This document shows, piece after piece, positions 17,749 through 27,458 of a stretch of 64,000 nt of DNA (the stretch's first letter is position 1; each line of letters begins with the position of its first letter). Position numbers and translations under genes: made by a program. Source of the stretch: Moritella dasanensis ArB 0140 (GTDB taxonomy: Bacteria > Pseudomonadota > Gammaproteobacteria > Enterobacterales > Moritellaceae); NCBI RefSeq assembly GCF_000276805.1, contig NZ_AKXQ01000001.1, positions 1 through 64,000 on the forward strand. The letters run 5' to 3'. The notes below the pieces were generated by a model that was given only the letters and a program-made list of their open reading frames with translations, did no database searches and was not told the origin of the DNA.

Positions 17749-19624
17749 TTTGTGCTGGCGTCGCTTTATAAAAATAATTTAATTCCGTCAAAATCTGATT
17801 AAATTGCGTATCAAGCATCTCTTCTCGTGGAATTGATTTGTAATCAAGACGATTTCTCACATCATGATTACCTTGGCGACTGAATAGGCCTTGATACGAG
17901 AACAAGGTAATCGTGTCTTGTTGCAGGATCACAAAGTTATTCTTATCACCGAGTAGTTGCCACGTTTTAAACTCACCAGAAAATAAATCAATCCCGTTAC
18001 TGTAATCTGAAATTGGATTATTGACCGCGTTTAGATTAGTCAAAATAGTCGGTACGATATCAATATGATTAGTATCTTGTTCTATCACCTGTGGCGTTTT
18101 ACCTGGCCAGACGATGAATAGCGGTACTTGTGTTTGATACGTTGAGTAGTTACTGCCATATCCCCACGAGTGATTTTCAGAATCATTAAATTCATTACCG
18201 TGATTGGCTGTGAATACAATAACCGTATTATCATATTGCTTGGTTTGTTTTAACTCATAAACTATCTTAGCGACGGCTTTATCAATATAGCTGACACTGT
18301 TTCGGTAACTGTTAAACAGCGCTATCTGACGGTTGCTTGCTTGGCTATTTAAGTCTTGAATATTAGGGTAGAACATCGCAGGGAAACCAGCTGGCGTTTC
18401 CACCTTTTGTACTGACTGTAAACTCACATAAGCAAACCAAGCGGTTGTCTCGTCTTGCTGCTTTATCCAACGACGTGTCGCGCTAACGGTTTCACTATCT
18501 TGCTGTGTACCCGCCACGATGGTTGTGTTGGGGCTTTCCAAATTAATGAATGTTGTTTGCTCTTGTCTATGTGCCGCCAACGCTTCAGTATTAAAGATAC
18601 CGAGGTTATAGTCCGCCTGAACAAAGTAGTCGAGCATGAAAGGGGACGTCGCTGATGTTTCGATATCATCCCAATATTGTGGGGCAAGACCATACATCAT
18701 GCCGAAGTTACCGAGCAAGTCATCGTTGCTTGTACTGAAATGGTGATTAAATCGCAGGCCTTGACGTGACAATTTAGACATTTCGGGCATCACACTATCA
18801 TTGAGCATATCTGCTCTAAGCGTACTGATATTAATGAGTAACACGTTCAGTTTTTGATTATCGTCATTCACTACCAATGGGTGCTTAGGATAGTCGAGAC
18901 GTGAATCTGATGGTTTTTTTGTATCACGGATACGTTTGCTAAAGGCTTCTTTATCTAACCAACCGTATTTAACAAGGAAGGTTCTTGCTGTCATTGGGTA
19001 AGCGAGTGGGAAGTTTGCTTTTTGTGCGGTGATCGGACGGTAGACGGCTGCATCTGCCCACATGTGCAGTAAATGACCCGTTAAGAAACAGCAGAAAAAG
19101 AAAATGGCGATAATAGGGCCAAGTTTAAAGCGGCTTAACGGTCGTAGTCTATGCCACAAAAAGCTGGAAATAAGCAGTTCAAGTAAAAACAAAAACGGTA
19201 CGAAAACAAAGAAGGATTGCCAATCTGAGTTTAATGTTTGTTCATTTTCGCCGAGTAATATCTCAAAGATAATGGGATTTATGTGTAAATTATAAAGCTT
19301 GAATATCTCGGTATCGATGATTAATAACGATAATCCCACTGTGGCGAAGATAACGGTAAGAAATCGCAGCGCCCGTGGAAACGGTATCACAAAGCTGATC
19401 GGGAAGATCACCACCAGATACAATATAAAAATAATAAAGCTGAAGTGGCCTAGCAGGCTAATAAGAGAATAAACTTGACCAAGCATAGTTTCAGGCCATT
19501 CGGCGATGAAAATATAACGTGATGCAAGTAAGATAGCCAGTAAGATGTTGGCTAAGCTAAACCAATGACCCCAACTGATAATCTTGGAGACTTGATCGCG
19601 ATAATGATGTCCTGTTTCTAGCAT
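17738..19624 (-). CDS. yejM: YejM/PbgA/LapC-type inner-membrane sulfatase-fold regulator of LPS
   Basis: 628 residues: about five membrane segments in the first 190 residues (DUF3413), then a periplasmic domain of the alkaline phosphatase/sulfatase superfamily. In E. coli this protein binds LPS in the outer leaflet of the inner membrane and restrains LapB/FtsH, so controlling LpxC turnover. The position of a sulfatase catalytic residue reads NISTLRADML, without the usual C/S-x-P-x-R motif, fitting a pseudo-enzyme; the late metal-site region TANHGNEF is present. yejL lies directly upstream on the same strand and yejK diverges, the same trio as in E. coli. Confidence 0.93.
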   Translation of the reverse strand: MLETGHHYRDQVSKIISWGHWFSLANILLAILLASRYIFIAEWPETMLGQVYSLISLLGHFSFIIFILYLVVIFPISFVIPFPRALRFLTVIFATVGLSLLIIDTEIFKLYNLHINPIIFEILLGENEQTLNSDWQSFFVFVPFLFLLELLISSFLWHRLRPLSRFKLGPIIAIFFFCCFLTGHLLHMWADAAVYRPITAQKANFPLAYPMTARTFLVKYGWLDKEAFSKRIRDTKKPSDSRLDYPKHPLVVNDDNQKLNVLLINISTLRADMLNDSVMPEMSKLSRQGLRFNHHFSTSNDDLLGNFGMMYGLAPQYWDDIETSATSPFMLDYFVQADYNLGIFNTEALAAHRQEQTTFINLESPNTTIVAGTQQDSETVSATRRWIKQQDETTAWFAYVSLQSVQKVETPAGFPAMFYPNIQDLNSQASNRQIALFNSYRNSVSYIDKAVAKIVYELKQTKQYDNTVIVFTANHGNEFNDSENHSWGYGSNYSTYQTQVPLFIVWPGKTPQVIEQDTNHIDIVPTILTNLNAVNNPISDYSNGIDLFSGEFKTWQLLGDKNNFVILQQDTITLFSYQGLFSRQGNHDVRNRLDYKSIPREEMLDTQFNQILTELNYFYKATPAQSQN

Positions 19625-19706
19625 AAGTTAAACTGCAGTCTCTATTAGTACTTTGATAGTGTAATGGATAAAAATAAATGACAAGGCATCCTTGCCTATC
19701 ATTTAA

Positions 19707-19937
19707 TTAATGTGATGTATCTTTTGCTTTTACTGACGCAACAAGCGCTTTAGCAAATTTTTCAGCAACCGCTTGGCGCTGTTTTGGAGATAAAGATGCG
19801 TTGATGATGTTAGCCGCTGCATTACCAAGAACCATTAAGCCAAGGTCTAAGGGTGCATCGTGTTTTTCTAGTACATCGATAACTTCATCAATCACTTTTT
19901 CAACTTTATCGCTTTTGTATTTAGAAACTATAGGCAT
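19707..19937 (-). CDS. yejL: DUF1414 protein YejL
   Basis: 76 residues, the same size as E. coli YejL (75), with the family pattern MPIVSKY...DEVIDVLEKHDAPLDLGLMVLGNAAANI. It is a small helical cytosolic protein of unknown function. It is 82 bases upstream of yejM on the same strand, so they are likely co-transcribed, and it diverges from yejK. Confidence 0.95.
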   Translation of the reverse strand: MPIVSKYKSDKVEKVIDEVIDVLEKHDAPLDLGLMVLGNAAANIINASLSPKQRQAVAEKFAKALVASVKAKDTSH

Positions 19938-20017
19938 AATTTAATCTTTTAATGTATGAATGGGCAAAGATGATTATAATACCTCACAGAATTCATTAAC
20001 TCTAATACTTTAAATAT

Positions 20018-21052
20018 ATGCAGCTAAAATTAAATAACATTATTCTACATTCATTAGCCTTTAATACCGAAGGTGAGCTTAAATGCTACCCACGTAGTGA
20101 AGAACTGATTACTTCACAGCCTGTTGAAGAACTGGCGAGTGAATTACACCGTATTTATAACGCCAAGCCTGCGAAAGGTTTTGGTTACTTTAAAGGCGCA
20201 GAAGAAGACAATAGTCGTTTACCTTTTGAAGTTGAATTGCGCAAATTCATCTATGAAGAAAGCAATTTTGTTGATTTTTCCAGCGCCGCGTCAAGTTTAT
20301 TAGTCGGCGAGTTATTGAAATATGACTTTATGACTCAAGGTATTCTGTCTTTTGTCCATTATAACTGGATGGCTTCTGATTATCTTATCGTGGCGTTATT
20401 GGAAAATAAAGACAGTGTGATGGTGACAGAGCAGCTTGATCTGAGCAGTACACATTATCTTGAATTGTCTAAAGTACAATTGGCGGCTAAAATTGACCTG
20501 ACAGAGTGGCGACAAAATAGTGATTCAAAACGCTACCTATCTTTCATTAAAGGTCGCGCTGGACGTAAAGTGTCTGATTTCTTCCTCGACTTCTTAGGTT
20601 GTACAGAGGGCATGGATGCAAAAATACAGAACGCAGGCTTAATGCGCGCTGTTGACGAATTCTGTCATGTTGCCGAACTCGATGCTAACGAATCCATTCA
20701 AGCACGTGAGCAAGTTGCACAATACTGTAACGAGCAAATTAAAGAAGGCAATGAGATTGAAGTTAAAGATCTATCTGATCATTTAGCCGATGTATCATCA
20801 CGTGACTTCTATCAATATGCGTCAGAAGCATACCAGCTTGAAGATAGCTTCCCAGCGGATCGTGGCGCGGTACGTAAACTGACTAAGTATGTCGGTCAGG
20901 GCGGTGGTTTAAGCGTGAGCTTTGATCAGAAGTTAATGGGCGAACGCATTAGCTATGATGCACAAACTGATACGCTAACAATTGTTGGGATCCCACCGAA
21001 TTTACGTGAGCAGTTAACGCGTCGCAGTAATTCAGATGATAATAACGAATAA
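20018..21052 (+). CDS. yejK: nucleoid-associated protein YejK (NdpA)
   Basis: 344 residues; the YejK/NdpA family is about 335 residues. It is colinear from the N-terminus (LNNIILHSLAF) through LPFEVELRKFIYEESNFVDFSSAAS and FIKGRAGRKVSDFFLDFLGC to FPADRGAVRKLTKYVGQGGGLSVSFD near the C-terminus. In E. coli it binds the nucleoid, and family members bind DNA and affect replication and topology. It is divergent from yejL-yejM across 80 bases. Its stop codon sits in a small perfect hairpin. Confidence 0.95.
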   Translation: MQLKLNNIILHSLAFNTEGELKCYPRSEELITSQPVEELASELHRIYNAKPAKGFGYFKGAEEDNSRLPFEVELRKFIYEESNFVDFSSAASSLLVGELLKYDFMTQGILSFVHYNWMASDYLIVALLENKDSVMVTEQLDLSSTHYLELSKVQLAAKIDLTEWRQNSDSKRYLSFIKGRAGRKVSDFFLDFLGCTEGMDAKIQNAGLMRAVDEFCHVAELDANESIQAREQVAQYCNEQIKEGNEIEVKDLSDHLADVSSRDFYQYASEAYQLEDSFPADRGAVRKLTKYVGQGGGLSVSFDQKLMGERISYDAQTDTLTIVGIPPNLREQLTRRSNSDDNNE

Positions 21053-21067
21053 CACTTAATTCGTTAT
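21042..21067. terminator. small hairpin over the yejK stop
   Basis: ATAACGAAT (21042-21050) pairs perfectly with ATTCGTTAT (21059-21067) over an 8-base loop. There is no T run, so it is only a possible terminator or 3'-end stem. Confidence 0.4.
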
Positions 21068-21069
21068 GT

Positions 21070-21174
21070 GTGATTAGGTATGAGTGATTAGGTATTTTAC
21101 TTTTGATGAATAGCTAATCACTATTTTTTATCTATGTCTTAACTCTGTCTTAGCTATGTCTTAACTATGTTTTC
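21070..21174. repeat. two tandem repeat arrays downstream of yejK
   Basis: GTGATTAGGTAT occurs at 21070-21081 and 21084-21095 (period 14). Further on, four 11-bp units run from 21131 to 21174: TCTATGTCTTA, ACTCTGTCTTA, GCTATGTCTTA and ACTATGTTTTC. The region between yejK and the next converging gene is almost entirely made of these copies. Confidence 0.8.
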
Positions 21175-21205
21175 ATTATTAGTCTCACGCTTTTGCGGTG
21201 CGTTA

Positions 21206-21700
21206 TTAACTTAATTTGTTTTCAATAGACTTGGCCTGTTTTAATCCCCATTCCCCTTTTATTGCCACTTTTAGCATCATATCTAAGAATATATGTAAGC
21301 CGTTATTATCTAGATCCAGACAAATCCCATGATTTTCTCGGGAATAAATATATAAAGCGACTAGATTATCAGGCTTCTTATCTAAAGATATGCGTGTCGT
21401 GAGTAGCGCTTCTGGTTGTGCTGGTGTTGATTTTTTCTGTATTTCGGTTCTGCCTGCCGCGTCATGTAATGCTTGCTGGTGTTTATCTGCAAATGAGGCT
21501 TCTTGGTCGGTTTTATTATTTTTGTAACAAGATTGAATTTTATCTAACTCATATTGCAGGGTTAACTCGGCATTGAGCATTTCTAATAATTTTTTGCACA
21601 TGTGCCGAGTGAGCCACCATTGAGGATGATTTATATTATTTGAAACGATAAGTAACATGCGATCTTCAACAGGGTTATAAGTTAAGCTAACTTGGCTCAT
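21206..21700 (-). CDS. conserved-looking hypothetical protein
   Basis: 164 residues, not recognised. The N-terminal third (SLTYNPVEDRMLLIVSN, then HPQWWLTRHMCKKLLEML) and the C-terminal third (LVALYIYSRENHGICLDLDNNGLHIFLDMMLKVA) look like ordered alpha/beta segments. The middle (about 60-100) is polar and probably disordered. No signal peptide or membrane helix. It is alone between yejK (convergent) and the phasin-like gene. A reasonable frame and start favour a real gene. Confidence 0.6.
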   Translation of the reverse strand: MSQVSLTYNPVEDRMLLIVSNNINHPQWWLTRHMCKKLLEMLNAELTLQYELDKIQSCYKNNKTDQEASFADKHQQALHDAAGRTEIQKKSTPAQPEALLTTRISLDKKPDNLVALYIYSRENHGICLDLDNNGLHIFLDMMLKVAIKGEWGLKQAKSIENKLS

Positions 21701-21856
21701 TCTTAGTCCTTACTGGGTGAATACGTGATATTGATATTACTTAATAGTAGTTTTTACATTGTAAAGTGCAAATGGAAATGAGAAACAGTTCAAGGTAATT
21801 AATATGCGGATTTGGCGAGTATAGGCTAAGTGGTAATAGAGGCTAAAAGGTAGGGG

Positions 21857-21881
21857 ATAAGGGGGACAGAGCCCCCCTTGA
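21857..21881 (-). terminator. probable terminator of the phasin-like gene
   Basis: AAGGGGG (21859-21865) pairs with CCCCCTT (21873-21879) over a short loop, 40 bases past the stop of the phasin-like gene. The T run on the minus strand is poor. Confidence 0.5.
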
Positions 21882-21919
21882 ATCGATTATGCAGTCATCA
21901 TGTGATGCATCAAAGATAA

Positions 21920-22330
21920 TTATGCTTCAGCAGTCGCTTTTACTGGCGCTTTAAGTACTTTTTGTACTTTTGCTGGTTCAGTCTTTAGTTCACTGATCAT
22001 AGTAGCAAGTAGGTCAATTTTACTTTCTACTTCATTCAATTTTTGGCCTTGAGCACCAGTAAAGCGGCTAGTGATGCTTTGTGCTTTAGCTTCAATTGAT
22101 TCTAGAGAGATTTTTTTACCTAAAAGTGCAGAAACTTGTTCTTTTACTTGAGGTTCAACTTGCGTACCGCGTTCAACGAGAGATTCAAAAAGTTGCGTTG
22201 CTTTATCTGATGACTTTGATGCTTCATCAATGATTGTGCCATAAACACCAAAACCTGCAGTGATTGATGTTTTTGCTGTTTCTTTTGCGACGTTGTAGAT
22301 AGTTTCTACTTGGTTTAGTAAGTTAGCCAT
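21920..22330 (-). CDS. phasin-family protein
   Basis: 136 residues from the ATG at 22330, chosen because AGGAG lies 8 bases before it; a GTG at 22339 would overlap that site. The protein is all-helical and amphipathic: an N-terminal helix rich in Val/Ala, then LFESLVERGTQVEPQV, a middle SLESIEAKAQSITSRF, a predicted coiled coil (LNEVESKIDLLATMISEL) and a K/A/P-rich tail. This is the layout of phasin and granule-associated proteins (PF05597/PF09361 type) that coat polyhydroxyalkanoate granules. No pha synthase gene is in the window, so the role is inferred from family resemblance. Confidence 0.7.
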   Translation of the reverse strand: MANLLNQVETIYNVAKETAKTSITAGFGVYGTIIDEASKSSDKATQLFESLVERGTQVEPQVKEQVSALLGKKISLESIEAKAQSITSRFTGAQGQKLNEVESKIDLLATMISELKTEPAKVQKVLKAPVKATAEA

Positions 22331-22495
22331 GATGATCACTCCTAGTGAAAGTATTTAGATTTAAATTAAGATTTTTCAATTGAGTTAATCATATGGGTTT
22401 TATTTAGAAATCACATTCCAGAGCTAATAAAAAATCTATAATTATGTATAAAAGTAGTAATGAAACGACAATATATAGATGCTTTCAGAAGCTGA

Positions 22496-22529
22496 AATGA
22501 AAAATGCATCACCCAAGGTAATGCATTTT
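22496..22529 (-). terminator. terminator of the beta-propeller lipoprotein gene
   Basis: AAAATGCAT (22501-22509) pairs with ATGCATTTT (22521-22529), with an inner ACC/GGT extension. On the minus strand the stem runs into five T. It lies 76 bases past the lipoprotein stop. Confidence 0.75.
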
Positions 22530-22605
22530 AATGTACTTAGTTTTCGCTATTGTTCATTAATACAAACGGTTAAACGTTATGTGTATTAATAAATAGCGCT
22601 AAACG

Positions 22606-24333
22606 TTATTTTTGCAATTGATAAACAACGGTTGTACCACTGACTTCATTGGCAACTAATAATAATGGTTTACCGTTTGGGCTGTGGTCTGCAGCAATAA
22701 ACTTCATCCCTTCAGGACCTAAATCACCCACTTTAGCAGGGTCGCCTTTGGTTACTTGGCCATCTTCAATTTCAAACTTAGGCGCAAAGTCACGATTTAC
22801 GATGTAATCGATGAAATAGGCGTGTTGTGGTTCGGTAATATCATAAATCATAAACCCCGAGGTACGCTCTAGTCCTATAAAAGCATATTGACGACCATCA
22901 ATAGACCCGAGTGCTAATGCTTCAGGCTCTGCGCCTTTATCATCACTGCGGTTATCCCCTTTTTTTTTGCTGTTATGGTTATTAAAATTGTTACCTAAAC
23001 GCGCGGCAGTAATACGCGCAAAATCATTGCCACTGTCGAATACCTGCTGTCCTTGTGCATCCCAAATAGAAAATGAACGTGCGCCATAACTGTAGATCTT
23101 ATCGATATCACCATCGTTATCCGTATCACCAATACTGGTCGTTACCTTTAAGCGGCCAAGCTGTTTTTTGTCTTGGACTGCCTCAAACTGTGGGTGGTTT
23201 TTATCGAGCGTTAATTTACCGGCACGGGTTTCTTCAGAAAATCCGGCATAATCACGGGCATCACCTTCGTTGGCCGTGACAATGAAATCGGCTCCATTAA
23301 TGCTGTAACTGGCAATGGTATCTGGCTGGTAAAGACCGTATACACCGGCGTATGCTTGGATGTTTACTTTGCCATCTTTATCACTGGCGTCGATGGCATT
23401 ATTGCTTAAACCGTAATTTTTACTGCCTAAATCAACAATACGTTCAACGCGATGGGATCTTAGATCTATTATTGCAAGGGCATTGTTTTCTTGTAGCGAT
23501 ACAAACGCGTGTGAATTGTCATGGGAAATCGCCACATATTCAGGTTCAAGATCTTGGCTTACCGATGATTTTGGACCGTTTATCTTCACGCCTGTTGGTA
23601 ATTCATGGTGGCGTGAAGCCTGACGATTAAAGTCATTGAAGCTAATGTGAATCGCCTGTTTTTCAGGGATATTATTGTTGATGTTAATGATCGACACGGA
23701 TCCTTCTGGATCGACAGTATAGGCACCATTCGGCTCACCTTCATTGGCCACCACGACTTTACTGCCATCATGAGTGAACACTACATTGTCTGGTAAGAAG
23801 CCAACTTCAACGGCTTGTAGATAAGTTGCGTTGCCTGTCTTGTCTAACGTGTAGAAGCCAATAAACCCTCGGCCTTGGACTGGGTTACCTTGGTTATCAC
23901 CGCGTTCGATAGCCACAGCAAGTAAATTATCATAAATAGCGACACTGTTAACTGAACCCAGACCTGTCAGGTTCAAATCTTCTGCCAGGTTTAGTGTCGT
24001 TTTTTTAGTGAGATTATTGAGCGTTAACGGGTCTATAGCATCTTCTTGGCTGTCGCTTATGGTATTAATGACAGCGGCATCGAGAATATCAACCTGACCG
24101 CTTTTAGCGTTAACCACAAAAATAGACTGACTTTGTGGGTGATAATCTAAGATCTCTGCCGCGCTCACACCATATTCTCCAGACTCATGGCGAGCAAGCA
24201 TGGTGACCACAAGTGGCGATTGTGCACGCTGCTGTGATCTTGCTATCGATGTGTCATTGGGCTTGGCGCTGCAACCACTGATTATGGTGGTGAGGGCAAG
24301 GGCGATTGTGGTGCTTAGCAGCGTCTTTTTCAT
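22606..24333 (-). CDS. choice-of-anchor I-type beta-propeller lipoprotein
   Basis: 575 residues from the ATG at 24333, which gives a compact lipoprotein signal (MKKTLLST...IISGC, Cys at 21); the longer frame from 24366 adds 11 residues before it. The mature protein is a seven-bladed-propeller-like domain of the choice-of-anchor I family: GSVNSVAIYDNLLAVAIERGD, DNVVFTHDGSKVVVANEGEPN, EPEYVAISHDNSHAFVSLQENNALAIIDL, FIVTANEGDARDY and YAFIGLERTSG are typical. A DTDNDGDID loop looks like a calcium site. Members sit in secreted phosphatase/esterase contexts, but no catalytic role is visible here. It is transcribed alone. Confidence 0.82.
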   Translation of the reverse strand: MKKTLLSTTIALALTTIISGCSAKPNDTSIARSQQRAQSPLVVTMLARHESGEYGVSAAEILDYHPQSQSIFVVNAKSGQVDILDAAVINTISDSQEDAIDPLTLNNLTKKTTLNLAEDLNLTGLGSVNSVAIYDNLLAVAIERGDNQGNPVQGRGFIGFYTLDKTGNATYLQAVEVGFLPDNVVFTHDGSKVVVANEGEPNGAYTVDPEGSVSIININNNIPEKQAIHISFNDFNRQASRHHELPTGVKINGPKSSVSQDLEPEYVAISHDNSHAFVSLQENNALAIIDLRSHRVERIVDLGSKNYGLSNNAIDASDKDGKVNIQAYAGVYGLYQPDTIASYSINGADFIVTANEGDARDYAGFSEETRAGKLTLDKNHPQFEAVQDKKQLGRLKVTTSIGDTDNDGDIDKIYSYGARSFSIWDAQGQQVFDSGNDFARITAARLGNNFNNHNSKKKGDNRSDDKGAEPEALALGSIDGRQYAFIGLERTSGFMIYDITEPQHAYFIDYIVNRDFAPKFEIEDGQVTKGDPAKVGDLGPEGMKFIAADHSPNGKPLLLVANEVSGTTVVYQLQK

Positions 24334-24567
24334 TGAGTTCACTTTTTGAGTTGTTTTTATGCGCATGTGTATAGATGAATATAGGGCAGATGTAATACAT
24401 ATTTGTGATGTCTATATGACAATTTTGTGAAATATTGATATTCATGCAACTAAATAGTCTTTTTAAAGTTATACTTTTGCTTCTTCAAATGCCCACCTTA
24501 TTTGGATGAAGAGTTTGAATGAGTAATGTGGGTGAATAATTCGTTTGTTAATAAGGATGGAACAATC

Positions 24568-24867
24568 ATGGCGTTCAAACATATCGTAATGTGGACTTTA
24601 CTCGACACTGCTAATGGTAATGATAAAAGCACAAATGCTAAATTAGCAAAAGAAGCACTTGAAGCGCTTAATGGTCAGATCCCTGGGTTACAACGTTTGG
24701 AAGTGGGTATTGATTGTCTGCAAGGCGCAGGCTCTTACGATTTAGTATTGATTGCCGATCTAGACTCTCGCGAAACGCTAGATGTGTATCAAGATCATCC
24801 TGCACATCAAGCTGTATTACCTATGATGAAAAGTATTACGAGTCAGCGCGCAGCTGTAGATTACTAA
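24568..24867 (+). CDS. Dabb (stress-responsive A/B barrel) protein
   Basis: 99 residues. The start at 24568 is preferred because AAGGA precedes it at good spacing; the longer frame from 24526 has no site. The pattern FKHIVMWTLL at the start, GQIPGLQRLEVGID in the middle and YDLVLIADLDSRETLDVYQDHPAHQ near the end is the Dabb ferredoxin-like fold, which forms dimeric barrels. Members range from plant stress proteins to polyketide cyclases; the substrate is unknown. It converges on metE and shares a terminator with it. Confidence 0.88.
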   Translation: MAFKHIVMWTLLDTANGNDKSTNAKLAKEALEALNGQIPGLQRLEVGIDCLQGAGSYDLVLIADLDSRETLDVYQDHPAHQAVLPMMKSITSQRAAVDY

Positions 24868-24896
24868 TCTGATTTTATAAGTTATAACAGTATAAA

Positions 24897-24926
24897 TAAG
24901 AAAGGAGAGCGTGCGCTCTCCTTTTT
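24897..24926. terminator. bidirectional terminator between Dabb gene and metE
   Basis: AAAGGAGAGC (24901-24910) pairs with GCTCTCCTTT (24915-24924) over a GTGC loop. Ts continue on the plus strand, and a TTTCTTATTT run follows on the minus strand. Confidence 0.88.
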
Positions 24927-24974
24927 AGGTTTAAGTTATAGCAATAACGCTAATGCTATCTATAACGTGATGCT

Positions 24975-27275
24975 TTAAGCCTTGTGCGAAAAGGTTTCAC
25001 GCAAGTTATGCGCCGCCGTCACCATATTCTGCAACGCTGCTTCTGTTTCTTTCCAACCACGGGTTTTTAGACCACAATCAGGGTTAACCCACAAGCGTGC
25101 CACATCAATATATTCACTGGCATTAGTCATCAACTGAGTCATCCATTCAACACTGGGTACGTTTGGTGAGTGAATGTCATAAACACCTGGGCCAATATCA
25201 TTTGGATAACTAAAATCAGTAAACGCAGATAATAGTTCCATGTTAGAACGTGACGTTTCAATGGTGATCACATCCGCATCTAATGCCGCGATTGAAGGCA
25301 TAATTTCGTTAAACTCGCAGTAACACATGTGCGTATGGATCTGGGTATTGTCTCTGACCCCCGATGCGCTGATACGGAATGCTTTTGTCGACCAATCTAA
25401 ATACGCTTGTTGCTCGCTGCTACGTAGCGGTAGTCCTTCACGCAGTGCTGGCTCATCAATCTGAATAACCTTAATACCAGCCTCTTCTAAATCAACTACT
25501 TCATCGCGGATCGCCAAGGCAATTTGGTTAGTCTGTTCTTCACGGCTAATATCATCACGTGTAAACGACCAGCATAAAATAGTCACTGGACCTGTTAGCA
25601 TGCCTTTCATTAACTTGTTAGTTTGCGCTTGAGCATATTGGCTCCAAGCGACTGTCATTGGTGCTGGGCGTGAGATGTCACCAAAGATGATTGGTGGTTT
25701 AACGCAACGCGTACCATAACTTTGTACCCAACCGTTTTTAGAGAATGCGAAACCATCAAGTAATTCACCAAAGTATTCAACCATGTCATTACGTTCTGGC
25801 TCACCGTGTACGAGTACATCAAGGCCCAGCGCTTCTTGGCGCGTCACGACATCTTTGATCTCTGCTTGCATCTTGGTGATGTATTGGTCTTGGCTAATCA
25901 CATTTTGTTTAAATTGGTTACGCGTCTGACGAATATCACTGGTCTGTGGAAACGAACCAATGGTTGTGGTTGGGAAAAGGGGTAAATTCAATTCTTGTTG
26001 CTGGCTAGCAATACGTTGGGTAAAGGCACTGTGACGTTGTGCATCTTGGTCGGTGATTGCTGCAACGCGGGCTTTAACAGCGGCATTGTGAATGCGTGAT
26101 GACGTTGCTCGTGATGACACAACCGCCGTTGATTCTGTTACTTTTGTTGTTAATAGTGTGGCTAATTCTTCAGTACTGTCACCGTTTAAGAGTGCGTTGA
26201 TGGTACTGATTTCAGTTAATTTTTGTGTCGCATAGGCTAACCAAGATTTCAGTTCGGCATCAAGTTTAGTTTCGTTATCCAGATCAACTGGGCTATGTTG
26301 TAGCGAACAAGATGAAGCAACCCATAAACGTTCACCTAACTGTACTTTAGCTTGTTGTAATGCACTGACTGATTTAGCTAAATCGTTACGCCAAATGTTA
26401 CGACCATTCACAATACCTGCCGATAAAATCGCGTGAGCAGGCAGCAATGCCAATGCCGTTTCAAGCTGCTGTGGAGCACGAGACAAGTCAATGTGGAAAC
26501 CATCAACAGGTAATGAGAATGCCAGTTCCGCATTATCACCGAGTGCACCAAAGTAACTGGTGAGTAATAGCTTGTTAGTGCCTTTCGCTAATTCCGCATA
26601 GCTAGTTGTAAAGGCTTGTTGCCAATCACTTGTTAAGTCTTGTACTAGAATTGGTTCTTCAATTTGTAGCCATTCAATACCTTCCGCTGCGATGTTAGCA
26701 AGCAGCTGTTTATACGTTGCAACGAGCTGAGGTAGCAGCGTTAGTTTATCAAAATCACTGTTGGTCTTACTGAGTGATAAATAACTAACCGGGCCTAGTA
26801 GACTGACTTTAATTGGGAAACCAAGGACTTTTGCTTCTTGGATCTCTTCAATCAACTGGTTGTAGCTTAACGCGAACTGCTGATCTTGATTAAGTTCTGG
26901 TACAAGATAGTGGTAGTTAGTATCAAACCATTTAGTCATTTCACATGCAGCAGCTTGTTGGCCACAACAAGGGCTTGAACCACGCGCCATATTAAATAAT
27001 GTATCTAGGGTGATAGCTTCTTCTTGATGACGTTCAGGGATAACACCTAATGTTGCTGATAAGGCTAATACTTGGTCGTACCAAGCAAAGTCGCCGACAG
27101 TGATGAAGTCTAAACCGGCATCAATTTGTTGCTGCCAGTGTTTAGCACGCAGTTGTTTACCAACGGTTTCCAATTCAGCTTTGGTGATGTCATCTTTCCA
27201 GTATGACTCAATTGCTTTTTTTAACTCGCGGTCTGCACCGATACGTGGGAAACCTAATATGTGTGATTTAGCCAT
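24975..27275 (-). CDS. metE: cobalamin-independent methionine synthase
   Basis: 766 residues from the ATG at 27275, which has GGAG 6 bases upstream and gives the family start [13 protein letters not shown]; a frame from 27317 is longer but unsupported. It transfers the methyl group of 5-methyltetrahydropteroyl-tri-glutamate to homocysteine. Zinc ligands are present: HTHMC (His and Cys near residues 645-647), a Glu in TIETSRS and the Cys of [11 protein letters not shown] near 735. The two barrel halves are seen in the repeats FPRIG and TTIGSFPQT. It is divergent from metR, with MetR boxes between, so it is expected to be activated by MetR with homocysteine. Confidence 0.97.
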   Translation of the reverse strand: MAKSHILGFPRIGADRELKKAIESYWKDDITKAELETVGKQLRAKHWQQQIDAGLDFITVGDFAWYDQVLALSATLGVIPERHQEEAITLDTLFNMARGSSPCCGQQAAACEMTKWFDTNYHYLVPELNQDQQFALSYNQLIEEIQEAKVLGFPIKVSLLGPVSYLSLSKTNSDFDKLTLLPQLVATYKQLLANIAAEGIEWLQIEEPILVQDLTSDWQQAFTTSYAELAKGTNKLLLTSYFGALGDNAELAFSLPVDGFHIDLSRAPQQLETALALLPAHAILSAGIVNGRNIWRNDLAKSVSALQQAKVQLGERLWVASSCSLQHSPVDLDNETKLDAELKSWLAYATQKLTEISTINALLNGDSTEELATLLTTKVTESTAVVSSRATSSRIHNAAVKARVAAITDQDAQRHSAFTQRIASQQQELNLPLFPTTTIGSFPQTSDIRQTRNQFKQNVISQDQYITKMQAEIKDVVTRQEALGLDVLVHGEPERNDMVEYFGELLDGFAFSKNGWVQSYGTRCVKPPIIFGDISRPAPMTVAWSQYAQAQTNKLMKGMLTGPVTILCWSFTRDDISREEQTNQIALAIRDEVVDLEEAGIKVIQIDEPALREGLPLRSSEQQAYLDWSTKAFRISASGVRDNTQIHTHMCYCEFNEIMPSIAALDADVITIETSRSNMELLSAFTDFSYPNDIGPGVYDIHSPNVPSVEWMTQLMTNASEYIDVARLWVNPDCGLKTRGWKETEAALQNMVTAAHNLRETFSHKA

Positions 27276-27366
27276 TTGCAACTCCATTTGATTTAATGAT
27301 TTATTTAAAATATACATATAAACGTAAAGCCGTTTAGATGGCTAAAGTATTGCTCATTATTTCACG

Positions 27367-27410
27367 TGAATCAAATTCATATTTTTACTGATTAAGTTGA
27401 ATTTAATTGA
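27367..27410. promoter_or_regulatory. two MetR binding sites between metE and metR
   Basis: TGAATCAAATTCA at 27367-27379 matches the MetR consensus TGAA-N5-TTCA exactly. TGAATTTAATTGA at 27398-27410 matches in seven of the eight fixed positions. The first starts 92 bases upstream of the metE ATG. Two spaced sites of this type are known in the metE-metR region of enteric bacteria. Confidence 0.82.
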
Positions 27411-27458
27411 AGTTGGCTTTATGCTGATTTCAGTCATCAGTTTAAAAGGGAATTCACG

